Source: Bullera alba
Lineage: Eukaryota; Basidiomycota; Tremellomycetes; Tremellales; Bulleraceae
DNA: 64,000 nucleotides
Direction of reading: 5' to 3'
Assembly: GCA_001600095.1 (NCBI GenBank)
Contig: BCIX01000001.1
Location: forward strand, 1,798,001 to 1,862,000
Shown: positions 25,603 through 39,546 of the stretch, piece by piece
Position numbering within the stretch: position 1 is the stretch's first letter
Layout of the letters: the number at the start of each line of letters is the position of its first letter
Notes under the pieces: generated by a model
Databases searched by the model: none
What the model was told of the DNA's origin: nothing
The model's input: only the letters and a program-made list of their open reading frames with translations
Made by a program: the position numbers and the translations under genes

Positions 25603-26082
25603 CGGATAGTTGAAATGCTATTGTGATCATGTGACGGGGAGAGTATGGTCGGAAGAGGGTGCAGAAGGAAGAGGAAGGGAGATTGCCGGTAAGAAAGTGC
25701 GCATACACCAAAGTCTGTCAAATATCACAACAATCTTAATCATACCACACATGTATGTACATTGCTTTTACCCGCACCTCGTGAACACCCATGGATTATT
25801 GCAAGTTGCTCGATGATCGTCACCATCGTCAACGTTGTCGTCGTCGTCGGTGGCGGCGCGGACGATCTGTGGCGGTGTTTACACTTTTGGGTGGTCCCTG
25901 AGAAAGACTCCGCTCCACCCTGCACCTCCGCCGCCGATCGTCCCACCACCATCGACTTTTCCATGGGGGTCATTGTCGGACGTGTTTTGACAGGTTGCAT
26001 CATCCGTCAGTCAAGTGATTAATAGCATAAACTCACTCGAGACCGATACAACACATTCCACCACACATTGACACACACCACC
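25603..26082. promoter_or_regulatory. ERG1 upstream region
   Basis: 480 nt between the transporter stop and ERG1. Contains a short GTC/TCG repeat (25837-25849) and C/A-rich DNA just before the ATG, typical of a fungal leader. A candidate sterol element is listed separately. Confidence 0.4.
25937..25946 (+). promoter_or_regulatory. Candidate sterol regulatory element
   Basis: ATCGTCCCAC matches 8 of 10 positions of the SREBP site ATCACCCCAC, 137 nt before the ERG1 ATG. Sre1 controls ergosterol genes in Cryptococcus, so placement is sensible, but a two-mismatch decamer is weak evidence. Confidence 0.22.
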
Positions 26083-28107
<2,025 letters not shown>

Positions 28108-28305
28108 TCGGCGAAGAGACGTGTACACCCCGTCATGCCACAGTATAATCAGTAAACAAGGAGTTGTAAACTGTTCCATATAATCCTCACCACTTAGACG
28201 ATAGAGTTGACAAATGCATCATTGCCACACTGCACTCACTGTCCGACTAAGTTTACCTGCGTACAAACATGCGTTCCCGGTATTATCACTCTTACTGCCT
28301 AGTGC

Positions 28306-30841
28306 CTACTGCTGGTCTGGGTGGAATCGCCTGACGACGTCCGCTACTGCCCCTTTGGCGATATACGTAGCGCTCCTTCCCCTCATTCCTAGACTTCCGG
28401 CATTTCCAGGCGCTGGAGCACTAGTGAAATCCGACGAGGAGGTATCTATCGGACGTTCCAGTACTGGTGGACCTTGTGCCGTGTTGACGCTAGGGGTAGG
28501 CGGTGGTCTGTCCGCCTCACTGTCATCCCTTGTCCTCGCTGAATCGGGTATCGAACCAGTAGCGGGCGTTGGGGGTTGCTGAGTGATGAACGGCACGGTT
28601 GAAACTTGACTCTGTCCTGGACGGGCGTACTCCCCCACGCGGCTTTCTGCCGAAGTCGGCGTATCACCCTGCGAGGACCATTCCCTCTGTCGCGTCAACA
28701 AGGCCCTGAACGCTGCCAACCACTTGATCTCGTCTTCCTCCGAAGGTGCACACAGCACAAATGTCCGTTTTGCAGTCACCAACTTGAATAGATTCTCATC
28801 TTGACCGGGAGCATTGACCTTTTCCGTCCATGACGGCACGCCCTTCATTGGTGCGCCGCGCATCGAGCTTGTGATCGACTGTCGAGACTGACGGGATCGA
28901 TTCATCCCACTGGAGTCGTTGGGGTTTTCGGGCTCGGAATCCGAGTCGTCGTCCGCGGAGGAGTTGGGGTCGAACTCCAGTGCGTCGAGTACCGCCGTCA
29001 ACGGGATGAAGCGTAAAGCTCGAGAGTCCTGAGATCTGTCAGGAAGGGACAATCAGAGCTGAATAGACATACCATATGCGACTTTGTATACGTCAATCCC
29101 TGAGAGGTCAGGTAGAACCATCTCTTCCGCCAGACCTTCCTTCCCCTGCCTTTACTCCTCTTCATCAGGTATGCCGAGAGAATGATCTTCTTCGGGTCCA
29201 CTGGCGCCGAGACCGGCAGCATTGGTTGACTCGTCGCCGTGGGTGTAGGGAAAGCGGCACCCGGGTCGGAAAAGTACGGCTCATCCTCATCCGAACTCGG
29301 CATCTGAGACGTGTTGATGGACAAGCCCTGTGCTTCGATGAAGCCCGATGGGCCACCAACAGAGCTACTGATGGACGAGGCTGAAGGCTCGCGCCGACTA
29401 ATCGATGCAGTAGACGCCTTCCTCGTACCGAAACCTCCGGCGCCGACGGCCATGGAAGGCAGCCTTGGGGGTTGAGACGGTCCAGAGGACGACGAACCCG
29501 TTTTGGACATGTTCATCATTGCCATCTGCGTGGACAGCGAGTTGGTCGTATCCATCGGACTGGCCGGTGGCAGGATTGCAGGACTCGACATAGGTGACGC
29601 GCCACTGTGAAAGGGGTGTTGAGGCATGCTAGGTGGGTGAGGGGTAAAGTACCCGCCTGTGGCTATTGGTGATGCACTGATACTACCGCCTGTGGTCGAA
29701 CTGAATACACTGCCATATGTCCCTTGATGGGTGTCGATCGGGTCCAGGGGATTCGGCTTGGACGTTGGGACGGCAATAGGCGAAGTGACGGATCCTACCC
29801 GTCTGTTCCGGGCTTCTTCCTCTCTCTCAGAAAGCTTGCGTCGAGCACCATTGAGCGCCCGGACCCAGTCATCCATCTCCTCCTGCGAAGACGCCTTGGC
29901 AAGGAATGTCCGCTTTGAAGTCACAATGCCGAAAGCGAAAGAGTGCTTCTTCACAGTCACGGGAGCGACTGTGTGAATCGATTTGAGGTCGATCACTCGT
30001 TTGAGAGAATATTCCTGGCGAAGTCACGTCAGCGTTCCGCAGAACAGCCCCTTATCGCTCCACCTACTCGGTCATCCTTGTAGTAAGCCAGCTTGCCGGT
30101 ACGTAAGACGAACCATCTCCGTTTCCAAGCCTGTGGCGGGTTAGCCTTTACAAGAGGTACAACCTTTTGCGAACATACCTTTCGCCTCTCTTGCTTCTTG
30201 AAAAGATACCCGCTTTTCAGCACCCTCTCACCCTCCATGCCTCTTTGCAAGTCGCCTCCCTCAACCTCGACGTCCTCGCTCTCTTCGCCCTCGTCGCCAT
30301 CACCATCGCCTTCCTCCTCCACGTCCTCTAACTCCTCATCGATGAGCTCGCCTCCAGACAGTGCATTTCCTTTCGCCTGACGCTCAGCGATGGCACTCAG
30401 ACTGTGTCCTCCCGTGGGACTGGTTACCGATTGGGCCAGCAGAGGCGACGAGGGGAATGCGGGGGATGTCAACACCGACGTAGGATGCTGGGAAGACGAA
30501 GTAATTGAGGATGAATCGGATTCATTGCCTGATGCTGGGTAGATAGGCAGTGACCCTTGCGGCTTCTAAAGAGGACGGTCAGTCGTATGTAATATGCTCA
30601 TTCGATGTTTCCCACCTTTGGCTTCTTCGGCGAGTCTGAGACTGTTCTCTGAGGCGGAGATTTGGCTTTGAACGAGAGCTTCCGTTCGATCTCAATCCGG
30701 CTCGGGGGTGGCGCCGACTGTGGCTGAGGCTGAGATAGAGACGTCGAGGATTGAGAAGCACCTGATGGGTCTAGGGGTATAGTTAGCATCTTGAATCAAT
30801 AATGGCGGCAACGACATACTTGGGGAGAGAGCGGTGGCCAT
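28306..30841 (-). CDS. Tandem PH-domain protein
   Basis: About 750 residues with two pleckstrin homology domains, expected to bind phosphoinositides or act as a membrane adaptor. PH1 is coded near 30240-29830: LKSGYLFKKQERRKAWKRRW, FVLRTGKLAYYKDD, ending EEMDDWVRALNGARRKLSE. PH2 is near 29190-28690: LSAYLMKRSKGRGRKVWRKR, WFYLTSQGLTYTK, ending EEDEIKWLAAFRALLTRQRE. The linker and ends are Ser/Pro/Asp-rich and disordered. The start is a seven-codon exon at 30841 (MATALSP). The paired architecture recalls yeast Opy1, but similarity outside the PH folds is not visible, so I give no symbol. Four or five introns. Confidence 0.82.
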
Positions 30842-31240
30842 TGTGTGTTGTTCTTCTGAGCGACTTTGACTCGGATCGGCGAAGTCACAGATCGTCCACG
30901 TGCTCTCCAGTCGTCCCGCCTGTGTTCAGGTTACGCTGCTCTCCGACTTGTTCGATGTTGACTGTTGTGCTGTGAGCCGTTCGGATGATGGATACAGCGT
31001 TTGGGTGTGCTTGAGCCTTGAACAACAACACCATCGCTGCGAGGGGAGGAGCCGGGGCCGCCTTACGTGACTCCCCCCTGTCACTCTTTATCTTGTTACC
31101 CCACTTTAAATTTCCAACTCTGGCATGCATGATCACTCGCAGCTGCTACCAAGACTGCTACACAGGGCTATACCATAGGCCATAACTATACTTTTCCGCA
31201 GCTGGTCACTACGGCACCTCGTCCTCATCTCGACATCGCC
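30842..31240. promoter_or_regulatory. Divergent promoter, PH protein and SUV3
   Basis: 399 nt between two divergent starts. A T/A-richer segment (TTTATCTTG, CTTTAAATTT) lies at 31085-31115. No gene seen. Confidence 0.4.
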
Positions 31241-34160
31241 ATGTTGTCCCGCTCAACAGCGACGGCTCGGAATGCAGCCGTCTGCAGGTTGTGTGTCGCT
31301 ACACCCATCGCCGGTCCCTCTCGATTATTCACCTCTTCCCCCCTGCCACGGCGGAACGAAACTCCTGTCGACCTAACGGAGCCAGAGGGGACAGAGCGCA
31401 ATCCGGACGCTTACAATTGGCGAAAGCGTATACGGCATCGAGAAGACGTTGCGTATTCTCCCAGAGACCGCGATGATCCAGACCAGCCGACCCCAGTCCG
31501 AAGACTCGATCGACGAGACCAAGGCGGTCAAAATTATCGATTTGGCGATCGACTAGACACCCGGACTCAACCAGGTGCACGCACGCAATCAGGTTCCTTC
31601 AAATCAGTGTTCGACATACCGAACAAGCTCCCCGGTGGGCAACATCAGCGTCAGGTACTCAAAACAGAGGACTTTCTCCCCCCACTACCCCCCAACTCTG
31701 GAGAGATCGCTCATATGATCGCTGGACATCTATCAGACTTCAAAGATTCGCAACGGCTCCTTGAACGGATAGCAGACTATGGACTCGAAACTACTCAGAT
31801 ACGACCATTGGTAGCGGCTTGGGCGAAGCAGGAGACCGAACGACTGAGGAATGCAACGACACATACCAAAGCGGCTCAAATCCTGGCTTTGGAAGGATGG
31901 GACGAAAAATCTATCCGGCAGAGTCTGATTGGTGGCCCCGAAGGCAACACATTCATCGTCGAAATCGAAGCCAAGATGACAAGGAGATTCGTCCGATTCG
32001 CCTCCCAGAGCGACATGGTGTCCGAGCAAAGTCGACGACATCTTACGACGCTTCTCGATACTACGGATATGACTCGGATCATCTACTCAAGTCCATGGCT
32101 GCCTGCCAGACAGACCTCGCGACAATTTCACCTGCACATCGGACCCACCAACTCTGGTAAAACGTACAACGCCCTGAAAGCGCTTTCCAAGGCGGAAACA
32201 GGAGCCTACGCCGGGCCTCTGAGACTGCTCGCTCATGAAGTGTGGGAACGAATCAACCTCGGTAGCGTCGGCGAGCTCAATGGAGTCGGCAGGAAGTGCA
32301 ATTTGATCACCGGCGAGGAGAAGCGGATAGTAGCGCCTGATGCCGGTTTGGTCAGCTGCACAGTCGAGATGCTGCCAGCGAGTGGCCCTTCCAACGAACC
32401 TTTCGACGTGGTGGTCATCGACGAGATTCAGATGATTGGCGACAGTTCGCGTGGAGGAGCATGGACGGCGGCGTTGATGGGCGTGCAGGCTAAAGAGATC
32501 CACCTTTGTGGAGACGAGACGACATTGGAGCTCCTGCAGGAGCTGCTTCCCTCCATGGGCGACGAGATTCAGATTCATCGATACGAGAGGTTGACTCCGC
32601 TGCGAGTTGCAGAGGAATCCCTGGGCGGCGACATCTCAAAGGTCGGGACCGGTGACTGCGTTGTCACCTTCAGCAGGAACAACATCTTCGCAGTCAAGCA
32701 GCAGATTGAGAGTGGAGCGGCAAAGAAGTGCGCGGTGATCTATGGCGCACTGCCGCCCGAGGTGCGAGCGGATCAGGCCAAGATCTTCAACGAGGATGAA
32801 GGGATTGCAGAGGTGCTTGTCGCGAGTGATGCCGTTGGAATGGGTCTCAACCTGTAAGTTTGGCTTTTCAATGTAAGGGCGTCACTGATATGAGTTCAGT
32901 CGTATCAAGCGGATCGTCTTTGAGAGCATTCAAAAATTCAACGGAAAGCGATTGACTCCGCTGGCTATCACCCAGATCAAGCAGATTGCCGGTCGAGCCG
33001 GTCGATTCGGGATGCAGAGAAAGGCCGACGATGTATACACGCCCAGTCAAATCACCTCTGGACTCGACACGCCTGAGGTTCCTCCCGAAGTGGCCTATGA
33101 AAAGGTCAAAGCGCAAGCTGCCAACGAGGCCGGAGGTGTGGTGACAACACTTCACGCTGCGGATCTGCCCATCCTTCGGGAGGTATTGCAGATGCCACTT
33201 CCTGCTGTCCAACGCGCCGTGTTCGACATTCCGTCTCACTGCATCGAGAATTTCGCTCGCCTCTTGCCGCCCAGTACGCCATACGCACGGGTGCTCGAAC
33301 ACATGTACAACCTTGCCGCCCTGTATCCGAACACTGTCGCCTCGGACTATCCACGGAAATTCTCCCAAGCGGATGTCGCAGAGTTGTACCGAGATGAGCT
33401 GTCATTGCAGGAGATCCACCTGTTCTCCCTAGCCCCGGTCAACGTTCGAGACCCGTACGTGTTCGCCACTCTCCGGAATATAATCAAGAACTTTGCTCGA
33501 AACGGTTTGGTGACCATCAATCACGCTTTGGCCGAGATGCCCCTGCTCAAGCGATTGGACGAGGTGGAAGCGACATTGGCCATCCTGCCACCCCTCCCGC
33601 CCATCATTGGGATCGGTCGCAAGGTGTTGACGCCACCGATCATCGTCGAGTGTATCCCCCAGATGGAATCACTACACAAGTCTTTGGTGCTGTATATCTG
33701 GTTGTCGTACCGAATCGCCGTGGCCATGCCGGACCGTCCGCACGCTCTGGTCCTCAAGGCGCGTTGTGAAAAGGTTTTGGAAGAGTGTCTCGAGCGATTC
33801 CCCGGCATGCGCAACTTGAAGCATACCGAGAGGACCAAAGAGGGCGACAGGGCGGTGGCTGATTGGCGAAAGGAGAACGTGGCGCCTAATGGCACAAAGA
33901 AGTTGCCGGGTTGGAGGCAGAAGGGTGTGCTTTGGGTCAAGGAAGCCGTCCGACAGCGACTGATCAACAAGCAAGTCTGGGCTTCGACAGGTATTCCTGT
34001 GCCTCGAGAAAAGTGGCTGGCGGAGATTGACGGCAAAGGTCCCGTCAAGAATAACAAGCTCATTGGGGATGGAAAGGAGACTGAGAGGGCGCCTTTCATG
34101 ATCGAGGGCAGACGGCCGTCGGACGCGGAGGTAGACAGGCGGATGAGGGGTAATCACTAA
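31241..34160 (+). CDS. SUV3: Mitochondrial ATP-dependent RNA helicase Suv3
   Basis: Helicase of the mitochondrial degradosome, which with an RNase degrades and processes mitochondrial RNA. Two exons, about 957 residues. The N-terminus (MLSRSTATARNAAVCRL, then RLFTSSPLPRR) is basic and lacks acidic residues, as expected of a mitochondrial presequence. Helicase motifs: I, HIGPTNSGKT; II, VVIDEIQMIGD; III, LCGDET; VI, QIAGRAGRFG. The Suv3-specific C-terminal region is present (LHKSLVLYIWLSYRIA and MPDRPHALVLKARCEKVLEE). The intron at about 32853-32899 lies just after GMGLNL. It converges on MLH3 with 140 nt between stops. Confidence 0.95.
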
Positions 34161-34300
34161 GGCTAGCAGCGTAGAAGGGGTACGAACTAGAACGTTCGCG
34201 GATATAGAATGACACACCACTCTTGCATTTCACATCAGTTGTAGCACTTGATCACTTGCATATGCATATAGTACCGTCATAGCATGACAAGAAGGTAGCA

Positions 34301-36948
34301 TCAAGTCTGACGACCTCCTGACCATCCCTGCCATTGGATGTCTCGCCGGGACGCAGGGCGATGACCCGAAACCACCGTCAGGGGGGCTAGTACAGGTCTA
34401 CCGTGGGCACAGGTGAACGGTTGTCGTGCCGTTGAGAGTCTGGTCACCAGTCTCTCACATTGTTCGATATCTAAGCGATCTCCAAACATGACAGAGCCTG
34501 ATGGAGTCAGCTGAGCACCACGCCTTGACTCACTCCTGCAGGCTTTGGATTTGGCGAGCTCCACCATCTCCCTCGGCATCCAAGCCATCACCCTTCCCCA
34601 GTCCACCACGCCGCCAACAGAGACACCTGTGGCGATAGTACGCATCATCGCCCTCAGCTCGTCCATTTGCTCCTCCAGGATAGGAATGTATGATCGAAGA
34701 AGCCGGGTCATCTCGCTACCGTGTTTCCGGGAGAGCCTGGAGGCTAGAGCTTGCGGCGCAGACTGAATAACCACCTGGATGAAGTCTCCATCCGCGTCGA
34801 CGGGTACTTCTATCCTGATGCCCCACCTTGCCAACACATCCAGCGCATCGGCATTTTCTAGTGTCTCCGCTTCTTGGCGACTCAGGATCACTCTGGGCGA
34901 TGTATTTCCCAAGTCGACCTGAGCGAGGTTGTTGTAGATAAACCCCTCGCATAGCTCCTCCAGTACCGCCTCCACTGACGCTCTCTCGTCCGCTGCATGC
35001 TGATCCAGTAGCACCAGGACATTCTCCGTAGAGTCTGGGGTCTGTTGGCGGAGGATACAGGCGATGAAGCTGTTGTCGACCTGGTTGATGATTCTTGCCT
35101 TGGCGAGAGTGTCTGGCCTGAAGGCGATGTCTGTCCTGCGCTGCGATCGAACGTTGTGCAGACGACTTAATTGATTGACCTTTGTCGTTGGCGGAACATG
35201 ATGCGTGGAAAATTGAGCGGGCGCTGAACAATCCTGGCTCTGGGCATACGACTCGTCTATGCTGTGAGAACAGAGCTTCTGTCGCTTGACTGGCGATTTA
35301 GGGCGTTCTGCTCTAGAGTTGCAGTGGCTCGGTCGCTTTCTCTCAGCCACTGTCTTGACTGGTGTTGCGGGATCTGTGATCGGTTTGACCTTCAACGTCC
35401 GTGTAGGGCTGTCGATAAAGGTCGACTGGACTACTGGCACTGATGGAGCAGAGGCGAGACCTTGTCGCCGGAGATACTCCTCCACTACAGCCAGCAAAAG
35501 GCCTTTGACCCCTGTGTCGTCCTAAACTATGTCAATATCGCTCTCAGAGGCCTGTATCGGATACCCACCTCGAATCCAACAGCACTCTTCCTCGGCTCAT
35601 AGGCCAAATCGACCGACGATGGGGGTATCGTAATCTTGAGCACGTAGATCGGATACCGCTCGAGCTGTCTGGGTGACTTTCGCCGATCTACAATCGTCAG
35701 TGCTATGCGCCAGCGGAGAGACTTGGCTCACAGCTATCCTCCCCGAGATCAGACTCCCGATACGCCATAGACAATGAGAATCTGCTAGCAGAAAAGCGTT
35801 TGGTGATGAGACTGTGTAGCTCGCCGCGATCGATAGGCTGGCCATTGATGTCTAGAGCGCATCAGCCCTAGACGAGAGCGCCAATGCGATGTGGCTTACA
35901 TAGGTGTTGGTGGGACTTTGTGGTGGACCCCTCTAGACTGATGAATCCTTCGATTCGCTTATCGCCAGAACCCACACGGACTTTCTGGACTGTCTAACAA
36001 ATCAGCTCAGAAATGAACGGTCAAGGACTCACTCTGACATTGGCCATCCCGTAGATCGCTCTGAACATGTCGACAATGCGTTTCCCCTGTACATAATCAG
36101 AATGAGTTTTTGCATCGACTGATAAGTCGACCAAGGCAACTTACTCCGCTCAGGCTCAGTATCCTCCTAGAGGGATTGCCGGATGTGCCTATCGACCTTT
36201 CCTCGCACAACGACCAGGACACATCCGGTCGTATGAGGGCGAATGCTTCGACGACCTTTTTGCAAGCTGTGATAATGGATGTAGTGGACTCTGCGGCCAA
36301 AGCATTCCGACGAACAGGGATCTGACGGATGTCAGTGGGCTATCTCAGCTCATCCGGGGTTGAGACACACCAGGTTGAACAGATCTCGGACGACCATCAA
36401 GGTGCCACTAGTCGTATAGATGCTAGCACGCGACGTTGGTCCATTGAAGAGCACCTTGCTGTTCTACATAATGTCAAATGTCTTCTGGCAGGATGGAACA
36501 GAACACTCACCTTGATCACTTTGGCAAGCGATGTCTCCGAAGCGGCCGTCTTTGTGGTCACATCGAGTAAGGCCAAGGAAGCAACGGAAGACAATGCTGC
36601 AGAAGGTATCAGCACTCATCTGCTGAGTATGCACTCACCTTCTCCTCTGAACCCATAGCTCCTAAATGGGGCTAGCCCTACTAGGCGCTTACTACTCTCA
36701 TACCGCTGTCCAACGCGTTCCAAATCCTGCTCCCTGATGCCACAGCCGTCGTCCAGGACTCTGATGTACTCTGCATCCTTGGTCAAGTCTACCCAGCAAT
36801 CGATCCTCGACGAGCCTGCATCTAAAGAGTTCTGAACGAGCTCAGATAGAATCTGTGGCAGTGTGGGGATGATCACGGACGAGCGGAGAGTGGCCGAGGT
36901 CGGGCGGGAGAGCTGGGAAATGCTCGGTATCAAGAATGGGTTTTCCAT
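34301..36948 (-). CDS. MLH3: DNA mismatch repair endonuclease Mlh3
   Basis: Partner of Mlh1 in meiotic crossover resolution and minor mismatch repair. About 700 residues in roughly nine or ten exons. The GHKL ATPase motifs are present: ELVQNSLDAGSSRIDCWVD, LDDGCGI, then YGFRGEAL across an intron. The C-terminal endonuclease motif DQHAADERASVE is intact (near 34970-35010), followed by ACRSSVMFGD across a 36-nt intron (34498-34533) and TCAHGRPVLAPL. These endonuclease and zinc-site motifs distinguish Mlh3 from Mlh1; the short linker and YESSKRL segment favour Mlh3 over Pms1. It starts MENPFLIPSIS. Middle exons between 35520 and 36600 are the least certain. Confidence 0.88.
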
Positions 36949-37294
36949 CGAGACTGGTCTTCATTATTGATGAGGCGGGAGAGGCATCGTAGTGTGACAG
37001 TGCAGGATGATCAAGACCGTATGTTGACAAGCTGGGTCAAGTTAGACCAGCACGACGAGAAGCGTGAGAATGAAGTATGACGATAAGAACGATCGCAAAG
37101 ACCGTCGACAGAGATGGACAACCTCCACAACCTCCACCCAAAGTGAATTCCCGGCCACCGGTGTTTTGCAGACCTCCATCGTCCCTCAGCGCTCTATCCT
37201 ACCTTCTACTGCTCTCAGCAGGGTATAAGAAGGCAGGCTGGGGAGAGATGGACGCTCACTCACCCCACATCCGCATCCGCATCAGACCTTGAAC
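36949..37294. promoter_or_regulatory. Divergent promoter, MLH3 and cupin gene
   Basis: 346 nt. TATAAG at 37224-37229 lies 71 nt before the cupin ATG. A 14-codon upstream ATG frame (37248-37292) ends two bases before that ATG, but it may lie upstream of the transcription start. Confidence 0.4.
37224..37229 (+). promoter_or_regulatory. TATA-like box of the cupin gene
   Basis: TATAAG, 71 nt before the ATG at 37295. Confidence 0.4.
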
Positions 37295-37907
37295 ATGTCG
37301 CAGCCCCCTCCTCCTTTGCGAAGACTGGTCATTGGACACCAAGAGAACGGAGATGTGGCAATCCGAGACGAAACTGTCAAGCCGCTACAAGTCCCCGGAG
37401 GGTTCGTCCTCTTCCAAGCCTGGGTACAAGATGGATTCGTCTTACAGGACCCAAAGGCTGGAGTGGAGAAACACGTCTCTTCCGAGCCCATAGGGATGTA
37501 TCAACCCGGTGGAGTCACCTGCAGAGTCTTCGGTAAGTGTACGCACACCGGGCAAAACTGATAGGAGCAGACTTTCCCCCACATTCAGTCACACCACCCC
37601 ATTACACGAACACCACAGACCACGTCCTGATCGTCTCCGGAGAGCTCGAGTTGACTCTCCATGATGGAACCAAGAGGACATGTAAGGCAGGCGACTATAT
37701 CGCCCAACTTGGCGGTATCCACGCTTGGTGCAATGTGACCGATGAGTGGTGTAGTGAGTACCTCTTAGGGCGAGCTCCACAGTTATACTGACTGAGATAG
37801 GGGTGTTCAACGTGATCCTCCCTTCAGAGCCTGTCAAGATCAATGGCAAGACGCTGGGCCAAGAACCGTTCAGCGCGGTGGAGTACGGAAATGATCAGCT
37901 CACGTAG
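37295..37907 (+). CDS. Small single-domain cupin protein
   Basis: About 170 residues in three exons. Introns: 37533-37570 (38 nt) and one after EWC near 37750. The C-terminal half is a cupin barrel: HYTNTTDHVLIVSGELELTL, HDGTKRTCKAGDYIAQLGGI, HAWCNVTDEWCRVFNVILP. His and Glu in the first motif (TDHVLIVSGE) and His in GIHAW could make a metal site. The N-terminal half has VIGHQENGDVAIRD and the aromatic VLFQAWVQDGF. It resembles uncharacterised fungal cupins often found beside oxidoreductases, but no pathway partner stands next to it here. The frame has a TTG two codons earlier; the ATG at 37295 is the start. Enzyme activity is not predictable. Confidence 0.82.
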
Positions 37908-38223
37908 CCAGGCAGAGTCGGAGTCGCGGGTTTCACAAATACATAGCGCAGATGAATACGCTGGCTGATCTGATCCCTGGGTATCGGAACTAGGGTATCG
38001 TGGTGGAATTGGTATACCCAGTGCTTGTCGAGTATTAGTTAGTATGGCTTGCTTCTGTGTTTCTCTGGAAGTGGTGAACTTCTTTGGGCCCGCGGCCTAG
38101 ATCTCGACGTGTTTCTCCTCCTCGGTCAACAGCAGCGTTGAGAAAACTCCTCTTCGCTCTGTCCTCCCTCCTCACTCTTCCTGCTCCTTCCGGACTCCCC
38201 TCTCTCTCGCCTTCAACCCCCGC
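37908..38223. other. 3' intergenic region between convergent genes
   Basis: 316 nt between the stops of the cupin gene and OPI3. Holds both 3' flanks, with C/T-rich DNA near 38150-38215. No gene seen. Confidence 0.4.
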
Positions 38224-39312
38224 TTAATCCGTGTCGACGTCGCTGCCGAGACTCCTGCCTTTGCTCCTGCTCCTGGTCATTCGCATCGGGCTGGCGGCAC
38301 CGGTCTCCTCGGCTTTGACAGATGACAATCGCTTGGACTTTCTCGGTGTGGCATTTGGCAGACCGCCCGGTCCTCGTGGTTGAGCTGCGGCTTGGGCATA
38401 GGTCTCCTCCTCGCTTCCAGAGTGGACGCTGGCACCGAGGCTCTGTCTCTTGGCGATTCGGGACGACTTGCGTGGGGTGTCTGCTGTGGTGGCCTCGGAA
38501 GCCTTTTTGTGGGCGGCAGAGTAGATCTTGTCGGTGAAGGGACTAGACGGGGTCAGCTTGCATGTTCTGGCAGGATTATGAGGCAGCTGACTCACCCTTC
38601 ATATCTAAGAGCTTGGAGGTAGACAAACAAGACCCAGAACGAGAGCAGAATACCGATCGGGCTCTGGAACCAGAGGGCCGTTCCAAGGTGGGAGAGGAAC
38701 GAGCCAATGTACATTGGGTCGTTGAGCACGTTGAACGGGAAGCCAGTCACTCGAGCCTTCATCAGGATGCCAAAGTAATCCCCGAGGTAGGTACCGGTGA
38801 CGCCGAGGGCCCACATGGACGAGAGGACGAAGATCTGTCCAGCACCAAAAAGGGCCGCGGCGACGGCCTTGACCACGGGGTTGTTCAGGAGTGCCATTGA
38901 CGGCTGCTTCTTGACGGCGTCGATAAACCTATCACGTCAGCGAGTTAGGCAGTTACGGACTCACAGAGTGTCTCTGAAACCAGACAGGGAGAAGATGGTC
39001 AGGGCGAGAATGTAGCATCCGACATAAGGCGACTTGACAATCTTGGTGATAGTCTTGTGTCGGTACTCTATTCCGAATCAGTACCTCATATACCTCCCAG
39101 GCCAGCCACCTGGGCCACTCACCATTCCTCGCGACGGCGTTCCAGAAGATGGGGTTGAACGCGACCATGCCGACAAACGCCCACAGACTCGGTTTCTTAA
39201 AATCCACCAGATCCAATCCAGTCGCGTAGTTGTACTTTGGCTCGTTGAAGTGGTGCAGCGGGAACCATGACGGGAATCTGTCCGCGGACAGGTAGCTCTG
39301 GAGCTTTGACAT
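38224..39312 (-). CDS. OPI3: Phospholipid methyltransferase with basic C-terminal tail
   Basis: Makes phosphatidylcholine by methylating phosphatidyl-N-methylethanolamine and the dimethyl form in the ER membrane, with S-adenosylmethionine. About 300 residues in four or five exons, starting MSKLQSYLSADRF. The Opi3 family motifs are clear: MVAFNPIFWNAVARNEYRH, GQIFVLSSMWALGVTGTYLG, DYFGILMKARVTGFPFNVL and DPMYIGSFLSHLGTALW. The yeast protein stops soon after PFT..IY; this one continues for about 90 residues as a disordered tail containing TPRKSSRIAKRQS and TPRKSKRLSS and ending MRMTRSRSKGRS plus acidic residues. The tail is in the same frame and codon style as the enzyme, so it looks genuine. 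Confidence 0.92.
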
Positions 39313-39546
39313 TTTGTCTTTGTAGACCGTGGACGTGTCGAGAGTAGCAGTGTGTAATGTCACAATGTGTGGGGTGTCGAATATCCTGCTCGTACCAAAG
39401 CCAGCCACGCCGTGTTGTTGATTTCGCCCACTCGCCAAATCGCTCGGAAATCAAATTGCCAAAAGCGGTAATCGAGCCGAGCTGCATATGACTACGAGCT
39501 CTAGCTACAGCGCTCTGCTTGTTACATACTGCTACTTGACTCTATG

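Noticed and set aside
36661..36695. Intron inside the MLH3 ATPase domain near the YGFRGE motif
   Set aside because: Reading straight through gives YESSKRLVGLAPFRSYGFRG, which has the length and form of the family; splicing would break the frame.
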